Positions 1 through 9,161 of a stretch of 64,000 nt of DNA are shown piece after piece. The notes under the pieces were generated by a model. That model saw only the letters and a list, made by a program, of their open reading frames with translations. It did not search any database and was not told the DNA's origin. The position numbers were made by a program, and so were the translations under genes. Origin of the DNA: Streptomyces sp. WM6378 (GTDB lineage: Bacteria > Actinomycetota > Actinomycetes > Streptomycetales > Streptomycetaceae); assembly GCF_001279695.1 (NCBI RefSeq), contig NZ_LGDD01000081.1, positions 53,880-117,879 of the forward strand. The letters are read 5' to 3'. Numbering within the stretch: position 1 is the first letter of the stretch; every line of letters starts with the position of its first letter.

Positions 1-408
1 GTCGGCACCGCTACGTCGGCCGCCTCGATGCCGCAGGACTGCACTTCGACTCAAAGAAGGCAGCCACCAAGGCAGTTGCCGACCTCATGCCAGCCCTGCG
101 TAGTCACCTGGCTCAACAGAGCCTGACTCAGCCTGAATTCACCATGCTGCACCCTGGATGTCCGAGGATCATCGAGGATGCCGAGCGGGCGCTCGGCCTG
201 GGACCACAATCCCGATCCGCACGCGGACAAGTTGACCCGCCATGCCTGGGCCACGCTGCGCGAGCAGGGCAATCTCGGCGGTGTAGCGGTCATGGCCGTG
301 CTCTCCCGAACCCACGACGACCCACCGGCCGACGGCGCGCGCGGGCTGCTACTCGGCTTCGGCCCGGGCTTCGTCGCAGCAGCCGCCACGGCTACATGGC
401 TGGCGTGA
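1..408 (+). pseudogene. Type III polyketide synthase, C-terminal fragment, frameshifted
   Basis: The first 200 bases read in frame 3 as the C-terminal half of a chalcone/stilbene-synthase-type enzyme (YVGRLDAAGLHFDS, then LHPGCPRIIEDAERALGLG). Reading must shift near bases 200-215 to the frame of base 178, which continues TRHAWATLREQGNLGGVAVM and LLLGFGPGF to a TGA at 406-408. The catalytic His (in LHPG) and Asn (in GNLGG) of the Cys-His-Asn triad of this family are both present, on opposite sides of the frame break. The N-terminus with the catalytic Cys lies off the window. The enzymes condense malonyl-CoA onto an acyl starter; the LHFDS stretch recalls Streptomyces germicidin-type synthases, which is an inference. 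A sequencing error could also give the break. Confidence 0.8.
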
Positions 409-583
409 GGTTGTCTCCAGCTCACCGCGACGCCATGCCCCTCCTCAGCGAGGAAGCCTGGCCGGGCACCGAAAGGCCGCACACCCCGTCTCAATACCCG
501 TCCGATCGGTGAAGGTGTGTACTGCGGACCGAAGCACCACTCCTGTGGTGCGGTCGGCGGCGGCCCTGTTCGGTACTGCTAGC

Positions 584-1219
584 TCAGACGCCGGAGCGTC
601 TATGTGTCAAGGCTGAGGTCATGAAGCCGTCTTCGCGGGTTCCGCCGAGCTTGAGGTGCCGCTGGACCATCACCGTGGCGAAGGCTTCGGCCCTCCGCTC
701 GTGCGGGCTGTCGTAGTGGGAGCGGGCAAGGACCTTCCGCACAGCCTCAGGATCAAGATCAGGGAGCAGCTGGCGAACAGCCTCTGCCATAGTCACGGCC
801 TGCGAAGCCTCGTGCGAGTCCGGCTCCTCGTCCCACAGGTGGTACAGCTCGTGGAGAGTGGCATGAAGGCGGGTCAGCTCACTGGCGTTGGAGTCCACCA
901 CGATGAAGTCCACCCTCCTGCCACGGGCACAGAACCCCGACACCTTCGCGGGCAGAGGCTCCTCCGAAATCACGATCGGCCGGCCCCGCTTCTGAGCGAC
1001 CGTCGCGACCAGATCCTGCATGTCCTGCACTCCCGACAGGCCCAGATCCCGACGGATGAGCCTGGTGACTTTCCACGCCGACAGCTTGATGGCCAACTGG
1101 CTCTGGAACGCAGTGCACAGCGAACGCGCGAATCGGACGAACCGGGGGCCGCTGGAAGCTGCTGGCTGCACATGACAGCCGCCAACGGCCCCGTGCTGGC
1201 CTCCCGACGTCTCGCACAT
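584..1219 (-). CDS. ImmA/IrrE-like metallopeptidase
   Basis: The 211-residue protein has a zinc-peptidase motif HELYH at residues 123-127 inside LHATLHELYHLWDE, preceded by a beta-rich segment (RPIVISEEPLP, VDFIVVDS), the layout of ImmA/IrrE peptidases that cleave or control XRE-type repressors. The ATG at 1219 is used; only a weak GAGAG lies upstream. It is divergent from the XRE regulator at 1490, with about 270 bases between them, so the two probably share a control region. The substrate is unknown. Confidence 0.7.
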   Translation of the reverse strand: MCETSGGQHGAVGGCHVQPAASSGPRFVRFARSLCTAFQSQLAIKLSAWKVTRLIRRDLGLSGVQDMQDLVATVAQKRGRPIVISEEPLPAKVSGFCARGRRVDFIVVDSNASELTRLHATLHELYHLWDEEPDSHEASQAVTMAEAVRQLLPDLDPEAVRKVLARSHYDSPHERRAEAFATVMVQRHLKLGGTREDGFMTSALTHRRSGV

Positions 1220-1489
1220 TCTCTCAAGTCACCTGTCTCATTGCCGGGTTGGTGGCGGTCTGGCGAGCGCGGCGGCTTGAACGCCGAGTGGTGGTCCCCA
1301 ACCAGCTCACGGGATCCGGATGCCGCTACGCGACAGTCTGATCACGTTGCGCACAGGTGACCGTCCGATGCACACCCTAACCCAAGGATATGTGTCTCGA
1401 CCCATGGCATTTTCCGGGTGTCAAACCAAAGATCTGTGGCATCCTCCTCCTGGACGACAGACCCGCCCCGACTCTTCACAGGAGGCTTC

Positions 1490-1990
1490 ATGCCGCGCAG
1501 GGACAACGCCCCAGAAAGTGGGGAACTGTCCATGGATCAGGCTCTCAATCTGCTCTTCAAGGCCAGCACAGGGCCGTCGGGGAAGGAGTACACCAACAAG
1601 CAGGTAGCCGACGACATCAATGAGCGGGCAGGGCGTAAAGCCATCTCCGACGAGACCATCCGCAAATTGCGGCACGAGGGAAGCCCGAGTCCCTCACTTG
1701 ACAAGGTGAGCCTCCTGGCGGACTTCTTCCACGTACCCCTCGACTACTTCCGCACGGGAAAGATCCAGGAAGAGGTCATCGGGGAACTCAAGAAGAGGCT
1801 GCATCAGAAGGAGGAGGCGGAGCGACAGCGCAAGGCTCAGGAGGCTGAGCGGGAGCGGCCCGACGAGCACGTCCAGTTCCTCGCGCGGACGTTCGACGGG
1901 CTCACGCCCATGAGTCAGGGACAAGTCCTGGGCTTCATTAAGGGCCTGGAGGAGGCTCAGAAGGCCCGGGAGCAGCAGGATGGCGGGTGA
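1490..1990 (+). CDS. XRE-family helix-turn-helix regulator
   Basis: The 166-residue protein has an N-terminal HTH (about residues 15-85: YTNKQVADDINERAG, ISDETIRKLRHEG, then LLADFFHVPLDYF), followed by a charged coiled-coil-like helix (about 95-125). An upstream start at 1418 is in frame, but AGGAGG six bases before the ATG at 1490 decides the start. The gene is followed at once by a metallopeptidase and two membrane proteins on the same strand. Regulators of this kind act as repressors or activators cleaved or sensed by ImmA/IrrE partners; that pairing is inferred from position. Confidence 0.85.
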   Translation: MPRRDNAPESGELSMDQALNLLFKASTGPSGKEYTNKQVADDINERAGRKAISDETIRKLRHEGSPSPSLDKVSLLADFFHVPLDYFRTGKIQEEVIGELKKRLHQKEEAERQRKAQEAERERPDEHVQFLARTFDGLTPMSQGQVLGFIKGLEEAQKAREQQDGG

Positions 1991-2069
1991 GCGGACTGAA
2001 CCGCATGCGACTTCCCGCACCCTTCACCACTGCGTCCGTCCGCCCGTCACACGGGAGAGGAGTAATCCC

Positions 2070-2636
2070 ATGGCCGTGCTGCCCCCCACTTCGCGCCGTC
2101 GCGTTGCATCAGCGCTGAGCGAGTTCCGCATCCCCTATCCGCTCACCATAGACACCCTGTACCAGGCCATCCAGGAGCAGCGTGACCGGCCGTTGATCCT
2201 GCATCGCAGCCCCTTTCCGTCCCGCCTTGAGCAGCCGTGCGGGCTGTGGTGGCCGGATGAGGAGGGACGCGACAACGTGTGGGTCAACCCGATCGCCGTG
2301 GGAGTCCAGGCCGTCCAGTCCCTCGCGCACGAACTGGGGCACATGCTCCTTGAGCACCCGCCCTTGAAAGTCCGCCCTCCGGCGGCCGAGATGACACCAC
2401 CTCCGGAACCGGAAGAGGAGGAGTCCGGGTTCAAGTGGTTGAGTCCCGCATTCCTTGAGGGTTCCCTCCTCGGAGTCAGAACTCGCTCCCGAGTCAGCCG
2501 CCGCGATCCCACGTACGTCCTCCACGAAGAGGAAGCGGAAAATTTCGCCGGCCTTCTGCGCCGGCAGGCCATGGTGCAAAGCCGCGACGAGAAGCACGGC
2601 GACCCCATGCTCAACCGGCTGTACCGCAGCCTCTAG
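2070..2636 (+). CDS. ImmA/IrrE family metallopeptidase
   Basis: The 188-residue protein carries HELGH at residues 87-91 (SLAHELGHMLLEHPP), the zinc site of the ImmA/IrrE family, and a later acidic stretch (HEEEAENFAGLL) that could supply the third ligand. The start at 2070 is chosen over an in-frame ATG at 1980 because GAGAGGAG sits just upstream and the extra residues overlap the preceding gene. It lies 80 bases behind the XRE regulator and 15 bases before the membrane protein, so these genes are probably one transcript. The likely role is signal-dependent processing of the regulator. Confidence 0.8.
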   Translation: MAVLPPTSRRRVASALSEFRIPYPLTIDTLYQAIQEQRDRPLILHRSPFPSRLEQPCGLWWPDEEGRDNVWVNPIAVGVQAVQSLAHELGHMLLEHPPLKVRPPAAEMTPPPEPEEEESGFKWLSPAFLEGSLLGVRTRSRVSRRDPTYVLHEEEAENFAGLLRRQAMVQSRDEKHGDPMLNRLYRSL

Positions 2637-2651
2637 CGCAAGTGAATCCCT

Positions 2652-3893
2652 GTGATCCATGACTTCATAGCCCTGCTCATGGCCGTCCCCCTGTGGACGG
2701 CCGTCATATGGAGATCCAAAGGTCTCCTCAACACAAGAGGGCAGAGATCCCTCTGGTGCTGCTTCCTCTTCCTCGCGATCGGCGCCACCCTGCGGCTGGC
2801 CGCCATCGAAACGTGGGTCATCGACGTGACCGGCGTGGAGGAGGTCGTTTCCGTCAGCAAGCATGTCGCGATCATCATGGCGGGGTTGTTGATGCTGCGG
2901 TGGTGCGACGCCTCCGCACCGGACCCTGAACCGACCCCCATGTGGCGGAAGTTGGCCCATGACCGGCCGCGCAACATCCTCGCGGTCGTCGCGATTACGC
3001 TCGCCATCGCTACAGCTCCGCTGGCCTCCCCCTCCATCCTCGAAGGTGACCACCGTGTCTTCTTGGAGGCGCAGTACGGCCACGCGGGCGGAACGCTGTC
3101 TCTCGCGGCGTACATCGTGGTTTCGGGGGTCTCGATGTACATGTCCGGCTACCTGAGCACCATGGCGGCCCGGAAGGACGGCAAGCGCCTCCTCAAGATC
3201 TGCATGACGATCTTCACCACCGGCTGCTGGTCCGGCGCGGCTTACTTCACCTTCGTTGGCGTGTACTTGGCGTACGGACTCACCGGAGCATCCGCCCCGC
3301 TGTCCCTGTCACTGGTCCAAGTGATCGGGAACCTGCTCCAACTCGTGTGCATCGTGGCGCTGGCCGTGGGCTCTTCAGTTCGTGGGTTCGACAGCGTCAT
3401 GAACCTGCGCCGCTACCGGCGCTGGCTCATCCAACTGCGGCCTCTGTGGAAGGCCCTCGCCTCCGTACTCCCGGCTGACGCCATCGAGAAGGTGTTGGAC
3501 GAGAACACCTCACTGGCCCACGACCGCCGGAGCCTGCGCGGCCTGTACAACCGGCTCGACCAGCGCATCCTGGAGATCACTGATGGCGCCGTGCCGCTGG
3601 CCGCCTGGATTGAGGCCAAGCTGCCCGGGCGTGCACTGGCCGCCTCCAAGTCGGAAGGCCTCCGCGGTGATGACGCCCAGGCCGCAGCCGAGGCGTATGC
3701 CCTATGGATAGCGCGACGGCACTACGATCAGCGGCAAGACCCCAGTGAGACACCCTCCGAAGTCGCACCGCTGACCCTGTCCAACGATACGGAGGAGAGC
3801 GCTGCGTGGCTGGCCCGAGTCTCGTACCACTACAAGCAGAACGAACTGATGGCCGCCATTAAGAACCGCATCGACGCCGTGGAGCCGGCATGA
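2652..3893 (+). CDS. MAB_1171c-like multi-pass membrane protein
   Basis: The GTG-started 413-residue protein has about seven hydrophobic segments in its first 240 residues (for example IALLMAVPLWTAVIW, CCFLFLAIGATLRLAAI, LVQVIGNLLQLVCIVALAVG) and a soluble C-terminal domain of about 170 residues. This matches the actinobacterial family labelled MAB_1171c putative transporter, often found next to XRE and ImmA/IrrE genes. No transport motif is seen, so a sensory or regulatory membrane role is equally possible. It overlaps the next gene by four bases (ATGA). Confidence 0.7.
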   Translation: MIHDFIALLMAVPLWTAVIWRSKGLLNTRGQRSLWCCFLFLAIGATLRLAAIETWVIDVTGVEEVVSVSKHVAIIMAGLLMLRWCDASAPDPEPTPMWRKLAHDRPRNILAVVAITLAIATAPLASPSILEGDHRVFLEAQYGHAGGTLSLAAYIVVSGVSMYMSGYLSTMAARKDGKRLLKICMTIFTTGCWSGAAYFTFVGVYLAYGLTGASAPLSLSLVQVIGNLLQLVCIVALAVGSSVRGFDSVMNLRRYRRWLIQLRPLWKALASVLPADAIEKVLDENTSLAHDRRSLRGLYNRLDQRILEITDGAVPLAAWIEAKLPGRALAASKSEGLRGDDAQAAAEAYALWIARRHYDQRQDPSETPSEVAPLTLSNDTEESAAWLARVSYHYKQNELMAAIKNRIDAVEPA

Positions 3894-4477
3894 GTACCAC
3901 CACGGAGTCCCGCCGCGCCCGGCTGGTCACAGACGGCCTCAAGCCAGCCAACGTCCTCATCGTTGAATGCCTCGCTCTCGGCGCCGCCCAGGACAGCCCC
4001 TGGACCGGACTGGCGTGGGCGCTCCTCGGTCTGCTCTTCTCGGCCGTGATTCCGATGGCCTACATCAAACGGTCGATGCGCAAGGGCCTGGTCAGCGACC
4101 AGCACGTGGGCAACCGGGCAAGCCGCATGACCGTCCTGCCGGTCATCATGGCCTCCGTCGCGGTCTGCCTCGTCGCCATGTACGCCGGTGGTGCGCCGCA
4201 GCAGATGAAGGCTTTGGTCCTGTCGATGATGGCGACCCTCATCGTGATCCTGCCGATCACGGCGTTCTGGAAGATCAGTCTGCACACGGCGGTGAGTACG
4301 GGGGCCATCGTGGTCATCGCAATCGGCGTGACCTGGTGGGCCGTGCTTGCCCTGCCGCTGGTCGGGCTGATCGGCTGGTCCCGGGTGGAGATCAAGGATC
4401 ACACCCTCGGGCAGGTCATTGCCGGCACACTCGTCGGCTCTATCGTTGCCGGATCGGTCTTCGCGGCGTTCATCTGA
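3890..4477 (+). CDS. PAP2-like integral membrane protein
   Basis: The 195-residue protein has about five hydrophobic segments. Two pieces recall the PAP2 lipid phosphatase core: KISLHTAVSTG near residues 127-137 and GWSRVEIKDHTLGQVIAG near 162-179 (SR then His), but the canonical KxxxxxxRP and PSGH motifs are not intact, so activity is doubtful. The start overlaps the stop of the preceding membrane gene, showing translational coupling. It closes the XRE/IrrE operon, since a hairpin follows. Confidence 0.55.
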   Translation: MSTTTESRRARLVTDGLKPANVLIVECLALGAAQDSPWTGLAWALLGLLFSAVIPMAYIKRSMRKGLVSDQHVGNRASRMTVLPVIMASVAVCLVAMYAGGAPQQMKALVLSMMATLIVILPITAFWKISLHTAVSTGAIVVIAIGVTWWAVLALPLVGLIGWSRVEIKDHTLGQVIAGTLVGSIVAGSVFAAFI

Positions 4478-4494
4478 GCCGGCTCACCTACGAA

Positions 4495-4523
4495 GGGCCC
4501 CAACAACTCGCTCTGCTGGGGCT
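4495..4523 (+). terminator. Hairpin terminator after the PAP2-like gene
   Basis: GGCCCCAACA pairs imperfectly with TGCTGGGGCT around a short loop, 20 bases after the stop codon, followed by CTTCTGTATTTCC. It probably ends the 1490-4477 transcript and also faces the end of the minus-strand gene at 4658. Confidence 0.55.
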
Positions 4524-4657
4524 CTTCTGTATTTCCGTTCCGTCCCGTTCTAGGTCAGTCCGGAATCGGTCGTCATCCACCTGGCCGTCCCAATTCCGAG
4601 GAGCCATGACTGACTCGGCGTCTCGATGAGGTCCCGGCAGGGGAACGCGGCCTCTGG

Positions 4658-5566
4658 CTACCGGCCCCGTCGGCAGTACTCACGGGTCAAGACCCGCAAT
4701 GCGGCGGGAACCGAGGGGCTAGCGGAGTCACGCAGGACTGCCGGGCCCTTGGCGATCGCCGCATCCGCGGTGAGTATCTCCAGGGTGACAAAAGCCCGGA
4801 TGAACGCACGGTGCGCCGGCGGTACGAGGGTCGGCAGCGTCTTGCTGTCGAGCAGGTCCCGGCGGGCCTGGTTCAGCGCCTGCTGCAGCATCGTTCGTGT
4901 TCCCGGAGTGTCGCGCCCCTGCTCAAGGTCCTCGCGGGAGACGTCGTGCTCTTTGAGGGTCTGCTCGGGAAGCCCAAGTCGCCCCTCGTCCAAGTCCTCG
5001 GCGAGGTCGCACACGAAGTCGAGGCGCTGACTGCCGTCGATGTAGGACCGGCAGGAACGCCGGACTTGAGCCGCATCCGCGTCCGGCGACACGAGGAGGC
5101 CGGCTACGAGCATGAACGCCGGCAACGAGTAGGCGTCGACATAGTGCTGGTAGTCCGTCTCGTCTGTGAAGCCCACGAAGTCCCGGTCCATGGGAGCCCC
5201 GGCGAGGAACTCCTCGACGTGGGTCCGCAACTGTGGGTGGGCGGCGATGGTGTGGAGCACGGGACGGAGTACGGGATGTGAGCTCTCCCCAGTCGTCAGG
5301 CCACGGCGGACCTCCTCCTCCCACTCGGCATATGCGTCATCGGCAGGCGAGGGCATGGGAGTGGCGTCGAGCAGTGTGTCGGTGTGATGCATGAACGCGA
5401 CAGCAGCGATGACGTGCGGTACGAGAACTGGCGGCAGCAGCAGACGTATTGCCACGTATGTGTGCCGACGATAGCCAGCAACGAGGCCACGTTGCTGGGT
5501 GTAGTCGTGCCTCAACTGCGGGCTGTTGATGCCGGCGGTATCGAGGGTCTTGTTCCATGTGCGCAT
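4658..5566 (-). CDS. Squalene/phytoene synthase family protein
   Basis: The 302-residue protein has both aspartate-rich sites of head-to-head prenyl synthases: DTLLD at residues 63-67 (in FMHHTDTLLDATP) and DLAED at 187-191 followed by EGRLGLP. These bind Mg2+-diphosphate of farnesyl- or geranylgeranyl-diphosphate. The start at 5566 is chosen over 5629 because GGGAG precedes it. No carotenoid or hopanoid partners (desaturase, cyclase, HpnC/HpnE) are seen nearby, so the product is open; the gene is an orphan next to an RDD protein. Confidence 0.75.
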   Translation of the reverse strand: MRTWNKTLDTAGINSPQLRHDYTQQRGLVAGYRRHTYVAIRLLLPPVLVPHVIAAVAFMHHTDTLLDATPMPSPADDAYAEWEEEVRRGLTTGESSHPVLRPVLHTIAAHPQLRTHVEEFLAGAPMDRDFVGFTDETDYQHYVDAYSLPAFMLVAGLLVSPDADAAQVRRSCRSYIDGSQRLDFVCDLAEDLDEGRLGLPEQTLKEHDVSREDLEQGRDTPGTRTMLQQALNQARRDLLDSKTLPTLVPPAHRAFIRAFVTLEILTADAAIAKGPAVLRDSASPSVPAALRVLTREYCRRGR

Positions 5567-5625
5567 GCCGACGATCTCCCTGCGGGTGGATGGTTGAGCC
5601 CCGAGCCTAGTTCTCTCCCGTCGGC

Positions 5626-6069
5626 TCACCGGGAACGGATGATGCGCAGTCCGGCGAAATCCTGCGGCTCGGCCTCACTACCGCCCAAGATGAAGGCCAG
5701 CGGTAGCACCACGACTCCGAAGAGGAAACCTCCCAGCCACCGGGCCACGGCCTGGTGCACCCGGGGCCGGCCGCCGTCTGCGCGGCGGACGACGCGGGTG
5801 CCGACGAGCGCCTTTCCCACGCTTCTGTGCGCCAGGCAGACCATAACCACGTGGTTGAGGAAGGATGCGATGAGCGCGCCGACCGCGAAACCCGCCAGCA
5901 GTTCACTGCCCACGGCGCCGGAGGCGCCAAGGATTCCGCTCTCGCGTACCCCCACGTAGACGACTGCCGACACCAATCCGCAGCCCGAAAAGAACACTCC
6001 ATCTATCACGGCCGAGGCATAGCGGCGCCCCAGACCTGCCGTGTTGTCGACGTGCGCGACCGCGCTCAT
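5626..6069 (-). CDS. RDD family membrane protein
   Basis: The 147-residue protein has the RDD layout: GLGRRYASAVIDGVFFSG at the start (conserved Arg and Asp), a central hydrophobic helix (LLAGFAVGALIASFLNHVVMVCLA), RSVGKALVGTRVVRRADG, and a last helix. ATG at 6069 follows GGGGGG; the in-frame start at 6102 lacks support. RDD proteins have no firmly known role (ion transport has been suggested for some). It lies upstream of the prenyl synthase on the same strand. Confidence 0.8.
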   Translation of the reverse strand: MSAVAHVDNTAGLGRRYASAVIDGVFFSGCGLVSAVVYVGVRESGILGASGAVGSELLAGFAVGALIASFLNHVVMVCLAHRSVGKALVGTRVVRRADGGRPRVHQAVARWLGGFLFGVVVLPLAFILGGSEAEPQDFAGLRIIRSR

Positions 6070-6221
6070 GTTGTGTTCCCCCCTCAGTCCGTACTCCGCC
6101 ACACCGTACCCATCGCTGTCGATTGCTCGCCGGCAGGGGAGAGCCGTCGGCTCGCCTGCCGGCGAGCAATCGGTTCCTGAGTTGGTGCCTCAAGACTATG
6201 GAATGGACACGGAAGAGGGGG

Positions 6222-6848
6222 TTACCAGGCCGTGGGGGTGGTCAGCTCGGAGAAGGGCTGGCGGGGAGCCCGGGGAAGGCCGAACTGCCGACGGGCCTCG
6301 TGGACGGCGGCGAGTTGGTCTGCAGTAGCCGGTTCCCAGTCGAAGAGTTCCGTGGCTTGTTCTCGGGTGGCCAGAATGCGGGTGTAGGTGTGGCCGGTGG
6401 CCGGATCGGGCTGTGCGGGGCCGACGTTGGTGAGTGCTGCGGCGTAGCGCAGGTATCCGCGCTGCATGCCGGGACCGGTGACGTATCCCAGGAGTAGGGG
6501 GCTCCCGATACGGGCAACTGCCTCCGCTTCGGCTTCGCGACGCAGGGTAGAGGCGGGGTCGTCCTGGTCCTGCACCTCGGGGGCACCGCCGGGCAGGATG
6601 GCGACTCCGGTGTGGGGTTCGAGGAGGACGAGGACGCGCCCGTGGTGGCGATGCAAGCCGGGGCTGATCTCGGCGCGTGGCGCGGGAATCCCGATCCTGC
6701 GGCCTCTGACTTCGGCTCTGATCGCGGGAACGGTGCCGTTCCCGCTACTGGAACAGCACCGACACGTCGATCCACAGGAGCACGGCGAGCGCGGCGGCGA
6801 CGCCGAGCGCGGCGCAGCCCGGCACCAGCACCGGCGCGAGGTCGTCAC
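6222..6848 (-). CDS. Nudix-like hydrolase, start uncertain
   Basis: From about residue 68 the protein looks like a Nudix domain (GRVLVLLEPHTGVAILPGG, then E...STLRREAEAEA), with a degenerate Nudix box. The family hydrolyses nucleoside diphosphates linked to another group. The GTG at 6848 would add about 60 Cys/Ser/Arg-rich residues read out of frame over the preceding gene, which are unlikely to be real; a TTG at 6656 or an unrecognised start near 6740 is more plausible. It follows the DUF3592 gene on the same strand. Confidence 0.6.
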   Translation of the reverse strand: MTTSRRCWCRAAPRSASPPRSPCSCGSTCRCCSSSGNGTVPAIRAEVRGRRIGIPAPRAEISPGLHRHHGRVLVLLEPHTGVAILPGGAPEVQDQDDPASTLRREAEAEAVARIGSPLLLGYVTGPGMQRGYLRYAAALTNVGPAQPDPATGHTYTRILATREQATELFDWEPATADQLAAVHEARRQFGLPRAPRQPFSELTTPTAW

Positions 6849-7182
6849 GGCCTGCGACCGTGGCCGTACGCTGGGGGTCCGCCGGGTCGTAGTGGACGGT
6901 GGCGCGGTATCCGACTTGGGTGTACGGGGCCACGGCGTCCTCGGTGTAAGTGACGCGCTGGCCTTCCCCGGTCACGAACGCGAAAATGTGGTAGCGGGAC
7001 CCATCCATGTCGGTGGAGTTCGAGGCGATGTCCCGGACCTCGATGCACTCGGCCACGGCGGCCTTGCCGTGCACGACGACCCGACGCATCCGCAGGAGCC
7101 GCCGCACGAGATAGGCGAGCAGCGAGGCCAGGCCGATGGTCGGCAGCACCAGCAGTGCCACGATGGTCAGCGTCTCCGTCAT
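6745..7182 (-). CDS. DUF3592 membrane protein
   Basis: The 145-residue protein has an N-terminal helix (TIVALLVLPTIGLASLLAYLVRRLL), a central beta-rich extracytoplasmic-type domain (GKAAVAECIEVRDI, VTYTEDAVAPYTQVGYRATVHYDPADPQ) and a C-terminal helix (GCAALGVAAALAVLLWI), as in DUF3592. The VHYDPADP stretch is typical. The start at 7182 (MTETL) follows a modest AAAGG. Function unknown; the gene probably shares a transcript with the Nudix gene downstream. Confidence 0.75.
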   Translation of the reverse strand: MTETLTIVALLVLPTIGLASLLAYLVRRLLRMRRVVVHGKAAVAECIEVRDIASNSTDMDGSRYHIFAFVTGEGQRVTYTEDAVAPYTQVGYRATVHYDPADPQRTATVAGRDDLAPVLVPGCAALGVAAALAVLLWIDVSVLFQ

Positions 7183-7411
7183 GCGTCCGTACCTTTGACG
7201 ATCTTTGGGCCCTGGGTGAATGCAGAGCACGACGATGTTGGCCCGCCCAGGACCGTACGAGAGAGTAGAAGGATCTGGTCCGCTTCCCGGAAGGGCTCCC
7301 GCCAGGCTGTCCCCCCCCGCTCCCCGTAGAGAGCCCGCCCTGTATCCCGCCCATGTGCTGTACCCAGTTTGCCCGGTAGTACCGCAAGCACCTTGAGCGT
7401 GCTATTTGCCC

Positions 7412-8941
7412 TCACCCTGCAGTGATCCCAAGCCCGGTGGCCCGGAAGAAGCCGTGGGGGGAGCCGAGTTGGATGCCCTTCGCGACGAGGCCCTCAGGAT
7501 CGGTGAGGCCGCGGGCGGCAAGTTCACCGACGATGAGCGCGGCCACCTCACCGGGAGTGCTTTCGGTCGGCTTCTTGAACTCGGCCTTCCAGCGGCGTCC
7601 CGACTGTTCCCAGCCGAGCGCACTCATCTCGATCGCATCGTCGGCGAGGCCGCCTGTACGGCTGCCGATGCGGAGCAGGATGCCCTTGGTCGTGTCGAAG
7701 GCGAAGGAGAGGCCGCCGCTGATGCCGCTGCCGGCGATCGTGAAGGTCACCTTCTTGCCGGGTTGTTGGACGGGGAGCTGCTCGATCCACGTGCTCAGCA
7801 GTGTCTCCAAGGCTTCTTGAAGGTGCGGCAGGGTCAGCGCCAGTCGGCCTCCCGGCAGGTACTCCGCCGTGTCACCCGGCCCGGAGAGGACGAGTTGCCA
7901 GTTGTAGGGCAGCAGCGGGAAGTCGCTGGGGCCGCCCGGCCCCGCAGCCGGTCCTCCGTGCTCGAATGTCGACAGTTCCTGATCTTCGAGTTGTTCGGCG
8001 GGGCTGGTCTCGATCCAGACGTGCCGAAGGTCCGCCCGCAGGCGCAGGACCCGCGCCTCGGTGCCGGAGTTCCTCCAGCGGACATCTGGCCCGTTCGGAC
8101 CGCCACCGAGGAGGGTCGGTTCGCCGATGGCGCCGCAGACGGCCCGGAAGATCTCACCGAAGATGAACCGGCGTCGTTCCAGGTCCGGGGCGTCGGTGAA
8201 ACGGTACAGGTGCAGGCGGTTGTAGTTGTCACGCTGACCAGCAGGACCGAGGAAGACCACCTCGCCGTCCCTGTCGGCGGTCCGGACAAGGGCTCGGGCC
8301 TGTGCTTCGTCGAACTCGGCGGACCAGGTCGGCGTCTTGGTGATGCATTGTTCGATGGCCGAGCGGTCGCACATTCCGGTGGCGTCATCGTGCAGCAGGG
8401 GCACAAGAGCCGCGATTACAGGGGGGAAGTCCGATGGGAGATGTTGGGCCTGGTGCTCGACGGGCTGGACGGACACCCAGGCACGCCGCTGGTTGCTCTG
8501 CAGGAGCATGGTGCGCTCCTCGGACTGCCAGCGCAGACCAAAACCGTCGGCGGCCGCCAGCACGGGCGTGGGCCGGCCGATCCCCGAGAGTATTTCGGCT
8601 AGTTCCTGCAGGGCTGCTGCCCGTTCTGCCGGAGTTGCCTGGAAGCCGAACTCGATGAGCGGCAGTCGCGCGCGGCCGAAGTGCGGGCTCTTGGGGATTC
8701 GTGTGTCGAAGAACAGTTCCGGACCGAGGGAGGCGTGCAGTTCGGTGGGTTCCAGGCCGACGACGAGGAGGTCGGCGAACTCCCGCCGGATTTTCCAGTC
8801 CGGGTGCCCATCCACCAGGCGCTCCACGGCGTCGCGGGTCCAGCACCCGTTGGTGTCGTGCAATATCTGTGCGTGCCGCAGAGTGGATGCCCGGCTGGTC
8901 ACCCAGCCGACCGTGTTCGAGGTGTTCATACAGCGGATCAT
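7412..8941 (-). CDS. Hypothetical protein, about 509 residues
   Basis: I do not recognise this soluble protein. It has no signal peptide, membrane segment or clear catalytic motif. The N-terminal 25 residues include WTRDAVERLVDGHPDW after a His-rich turn; the middle has Trp/Arg-rich strands typical of actinomycete-specific uncharacterised families (LRADLRHVWIETSP). The start at 8941 is chosen because GGAGG lies eight bases upstream. It is transcribed toward the DUF3592 gene but separated by about 230 bases. Confidence 0.6.
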   Translation of the reverse strand: MIRCMNTSNTVGWVTSRASTLRHAQILHDTNGCWTRDAVERLVDGHPDWKIRREFADLLVVGLEPTELHASLGPELFFDTRIPKSPHFGRARLPLIEFGFQATPAERAAALQELAEILSGIGRPTPVLAAADGFGLRWQSEERTMLLQSNQRRAWVSVQPVEHQAQHLPSDFPPVIAALVPLLHDDATGMCDRSAIEQCITKTPTWSAEFDEAQARALVRTADRDGEVVFLGPAGQRDNYNRLHLYRFTDAPDLERRRFIFGEIFRAVCGAIGEPTLLGGGPNGPDVRWRNSGTEARVLRLRADLRHVWIETSPAEQLEDQELSTFEHGGPAAGPGGPSDFPLLPYNWQLVLSGPGDTAEYLPGGRLALTLPHLQEALETLLSTWIEQLPVQQPGKKVTFTIAGSGISGGLSFAFDTTKGILLRIGSRTGGLADDAIEMSALGWEQSGRRWKAEFKKPTESTPGEVAALIVGELAARGLTDPEGLVAKGIQLGSPHGFFRATGLGITAG

Positions 8942-9161
8942 GTCAGTCGCCTCCGACATCACACCGCCTACCTGGAAGCCTCCGACCGGCCGGTCAGCGC
9001 CGAGTGCGAGCCCTGGCACGACCTGATCACCGGCATCGCCGTTCCGCGCTGCCGTGCACGACGTCGCCGACCGCCTGCGGTCGATGCGCCCGCCGCGTAA
9101 CGCAATGCAGGCCCCGCTGGTCGCCCGAGGCGACGTCAGCAGGGCCTGTGTGTACGACAGG

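Noticed and set aside
2109..3083. 324-codon minus-strand open frame
   Set aside because: Antisense to the IrrE and membrane protein genes, which have clear motifs.
8950..9110. Plus-strand text AYLEASDRPVSAECEPWHDL
   Set aside because: A protein-like fragment without start or continuation; cannot be assigned.
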